A DNA stretch of 64,000 nucleotides from Roseibium limicola (GTDB lineage Bacteria; Pseudomonadota; Alphaproteobacteria; Rhizobiales; Stappiaceae). The DNA lies in NCBI RefSeq assembly GCF_017313085.1, contig NZ_JAFLNF010000004.1:1-64000 (forward strand), given 5' to 3'. The translations under genes were made by a program, and so were the position numbers. This document shows positions 62,214-64,000 of the stretch, piece after piece (the first letter of the stretch is position 1; each line of letters opens with the position of its first letter). The notes under the pieces are model-generated. The model was not told where the DNA came from. It did not search any database and saw only the letters and a list, made by a program, of their open reading frames with translations.

Positions 62214-63791
62214 ATGGCACTTTCTCCCAAGCTTGAGATGCGACACAGTCAGTCGCTGATAATGACGCCGCAGCTGATGCAGGCGATCAAGCTGTTGCAA
62301 CTGTCCAATCTCGACCTCACCGCCTATGTCGATGCGGAGCTGGAGCGCAATCCGCTGCTGGAAAAGGGCACCAGCGAGGGCGACGGGCCGGGTGAACCGG
62401 TTCACGAAGCCACGGACAACGACTTTTCCGGCGATGGATCTGACAGCGGCTCCCCGTCCGATAGTGATGGCGGAACGTTTGAGTCATCGGCAGAGGATTG
62501 GCTGCAGAAGGACCTGCAGCCGGGTTCCGAGCAGATCGCCGGCAACATGGACGCGGATCTCGGCAATGTCTTTCCTGACGATCCCGGTATTTCGGCCAAC
62601 GAAAGCAACACCCGCCTGACCAGCGAAGGCGATGCCTTCAAGTCGAGCAGCACGTCTTCATCCTCGGGTGAAAGCTATAATCTGGAGGCCTTCGTCGCCC
62701 AGGATGAGACCCTGACGGGAATGCTCGAAGAGCAGATGCACCTCGTCATCAGCGACCCGGTCGACAAGATCATTGCCCAACATCTGATCAATTCTCTCGA
62801 CGAGAGCGGCTATCTTCTGATCGACATGGAAGAGGCCGCCGAACTTTTCGGGGTGGAGGAGGCTCGTGTCGAGGCGGTTCTGGTGATCCTGCAGACCTTC
62901 GAGCCGGCTGGAATGTTTGCCAGATCTCTGGCTGAGTGCCTGGGTCTTCAGTTGAAGGACAGGAACCGCTTCGATCCTGCGATGGAAGCGCTGCTCGACA
63001 ATCTTGAGCTGCTCGGCCGGTATGAGTATGCCGCCTTGCGCCGGGTCTGCGGTGTCGATGAGGAAGATCTCGAAGAGATGATTGCCGAGATCAAGGCGCT
63101 CGATCCACGCCCTGGACGCATGTTCGGTGGCGCACCTCTCCAACCGATGGTGCCCGACGTTCTGGTACGCCAGGCAAGCGACGGCAGCTGGGCGATCGAG
63201 CTGAATGCCGACACCCTGCCCAAGGTGCTTGTCAACCAGACTTATTATGCCCGCGTGGCGACCACCGCCCGCAAAGAGGGCGAAAAGGAATATCTGACGG
63301 ATTGTCTGCAGACCGCCAACTGGCTGGTAAAGAGCCTCGACCAGCGGGCCAAGACCATCTTGAAGGTGTCCAGTGAGATCGTCCGCCAGCAGGATGGCTT
63401 CCTCACCTACGGTATTGCCCACCTTCGTCCGCTCAATCTGAAGACGGTTGCCGACGCCGTCGGGATGCACGAAAGCACCATCAGCCGGGTCACGTCGAAC
63501 AAGTACATGATGACCCCGCGTGGCATCTTCGAGCTGAAGTATTTCTTCTCCTCCGCAATCTCTGCAACGGTTGGGGGAGGTGATGCTCATTCGGCCGAAT
63601 CCGTGCGTCATCGCATTCGCCAGATGATCGACGGGGAATCGTCGGATGCCATTCTTTCTGATGACACGATTGTTAAAATCTTAAAAGAAGACGGCGTGGA
63701 CATCGCGCGACGCACGGTTGCGAAATATCGCGAAGCAATGCACATCCCGTCGTCGGTGCAGCGCCGTCGCGAAAAACGCGCCCGTCGATAA
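62214..63791 (+). CDS. rpoN: RNA polymerase sigma-54 factor
   Basis: The 525 residues begin with region I (LEMRHSQSLIMTPQLMQAIK, then LLQLSNLDL), which contacts enhancer-binding activators. A variable acidic and Ser-rich region II follows. The core-binding part contains ARSLAECLGLQLKDRN. The C-terminal helix-turn-helix has AVGMHESTISRVTSNKYMMTPRG. The RpoN box is ARRTVAKYREAMHIPSSVQRR. It directs transcription from -24/-12 promoters, for example nitrogen and flagellar genes. Its neighbour lptB is standard. Confidence 0.97.
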   Translation: MALSPKLEMRHSQSLIMTPQLMQAIKLLQLSNLDLTAYVDAELERNPLLEKGTSEGDGPGEPVHEATDNDFSGDGSDSGSPSDSDGGTFESSAEDWLQKDLQPGSEQIAGNMDADLGNVFPDDPGISANESNTRLTSEGDAFKSSSTSSSSGESYNLEAFVAQDETLTGMLEEQMHLVISDPVDKIIAQHLINSLDESGYLLIDMEEAAELFGVEEARVEAVLVILQTFEPAGMFARSLAECLGLQLKDRNRFDPAMEALLDNLELLGRYEYAALRRVCGVDEEDLEEMIAEIKALDPRPGRMFGGAPLQPMVPDVLVRQASDGSWAIELNADTLPKVLVNQTYYARVATTARKEGEKEYLTDCLQTANWLVKSLDQRAKTILKVSSEIVRQQDGFLTYGIAHLRPLNLKTVADAVGMHESTISRVTSNKYMMTPRGIFELKYFFSSAISATVGGGDAHSAESVRHRIRQMIDGESSDAILSDDTIVKILKEDGVDIARRTVAKYREAMHIPSSVQRRREKRARR

Positions 63792-63902
63792 CTTCAGCAA
63801 AACCAGTGCCTTGAAGCGATCTTTAGCAGGTTCTTTTGGCCTGAGGCGCGGCTTTGGCCGAATCAATTCTCAACAGGCAAACGCGCGAAATCGGGCGATG
63901 CG

Positions 63903-63932
63903 TTGACAGCCGCCCAGACTCTCGCGTATAGG
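63903..63932 (+). promoter_or_regulatory. Promoter-like sequence downstream of rpoN
   Basis: TTGACA (63903-63908) and TATAGG (63927-63932) are 18 bases apart. In related genomes the ribosome-hibernation factor gene hpf follows rpoN, so this may be its promoter. No coding start is recognised before the window ends. Confidence 0.5.
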
Positions 63933-64000
63933 CTCGCCCGCAAGTGATGACAGACGAGGGGATGGCGCTTCGGCGCTGAGTGGTCCATTCTGTAGGCTTG

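Overview
The window is chromosomal DNA of a GC-rich alphaproteobacterium. The evidence is the gene order rplU-rpmA-(GNAT)-obgE-proB-proA-nadD-rsfS-rlmH-envC-ctpA-(polysaccharide deacetylase)-rppH, the run rnd-lptC-lptA-lptB-rpoN, the imuA-imuB-dnaE2 mutagenesis cassette, a long L21 with a helix-hairpin-helix tail, and many TRAP and ABC importers. A Hyphomicrobiales or Rhodobacterales relative (for example Stappiaceae such as Roseibium/Labrenzia) fits best. That placement is inference, because no rRNA is present.

Layout. 1-1400: 5' part of a flagellin gene and an ECF sigma factor, both on the minus strand. 2154-5406: a MacAB-type efflux pair. 5485-9373: a TRAP importer (dctP, an unusual long dctQ, dctM) on the minus strand. 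9721-11846: an OmpR/histidine-kinase pair. 12276-15578: an IorAB-type molybdenum hydroxylase with its own membrane-anchored c-type cytochrome. 15647-22449: an arabinose-oligosaccharide locus (GH51 arabinofuranosidase, ABC importer, ArsR-type regulator) with a striking nested palindrome in front of the arabinofuranosidase gene. 22573-30063: two divergent operons holding a LacI regulator, an NMT1/THI5-type ABC importer and several C-N bond hydrolases (M24, GATase1-like, nitrilase, M20). This looks like an uncharacterised uptake and degradation pathway and is the best candidate for new biology here. 30100-31150: decayed IS5-type transposase and tyrosine-integrase fragments. 31461-36800: imuA-imuB-dnaE2. 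37065-37154: tRNA-Ser.

From 37485 to 50518 the window is mostly conserved housekeeping genes: ribosomal proteins L21/L27, two GNAT acetyltransferases plus a broken third, ObgE, proline synthesis, NadD, RsfS, RlmH, EnvC, CtpA, a polysaccharide deacetylase and RppH. 50578-56673 holds an SDR, QueG, a GST, UppP, a WYL regulator, a DUF1127 protein and an NDUFA9-like protein. Two tRNA-Leu(CAG) genes sit in an exact 135-bp duplication (56838-57242). An orphan CHASE/HWE histidine kinase, an RNase D-like exonuclease, the Lpt export genes and rpoN close the window.

The substrate-uptake loci are each paired with a local regulator, and operator-like inverted repeats can be seen in two of them. Start codons were re-chosen where the longest open frame ran upstream of a good ribosome binding site or of a 4-bp stop/start overlap.
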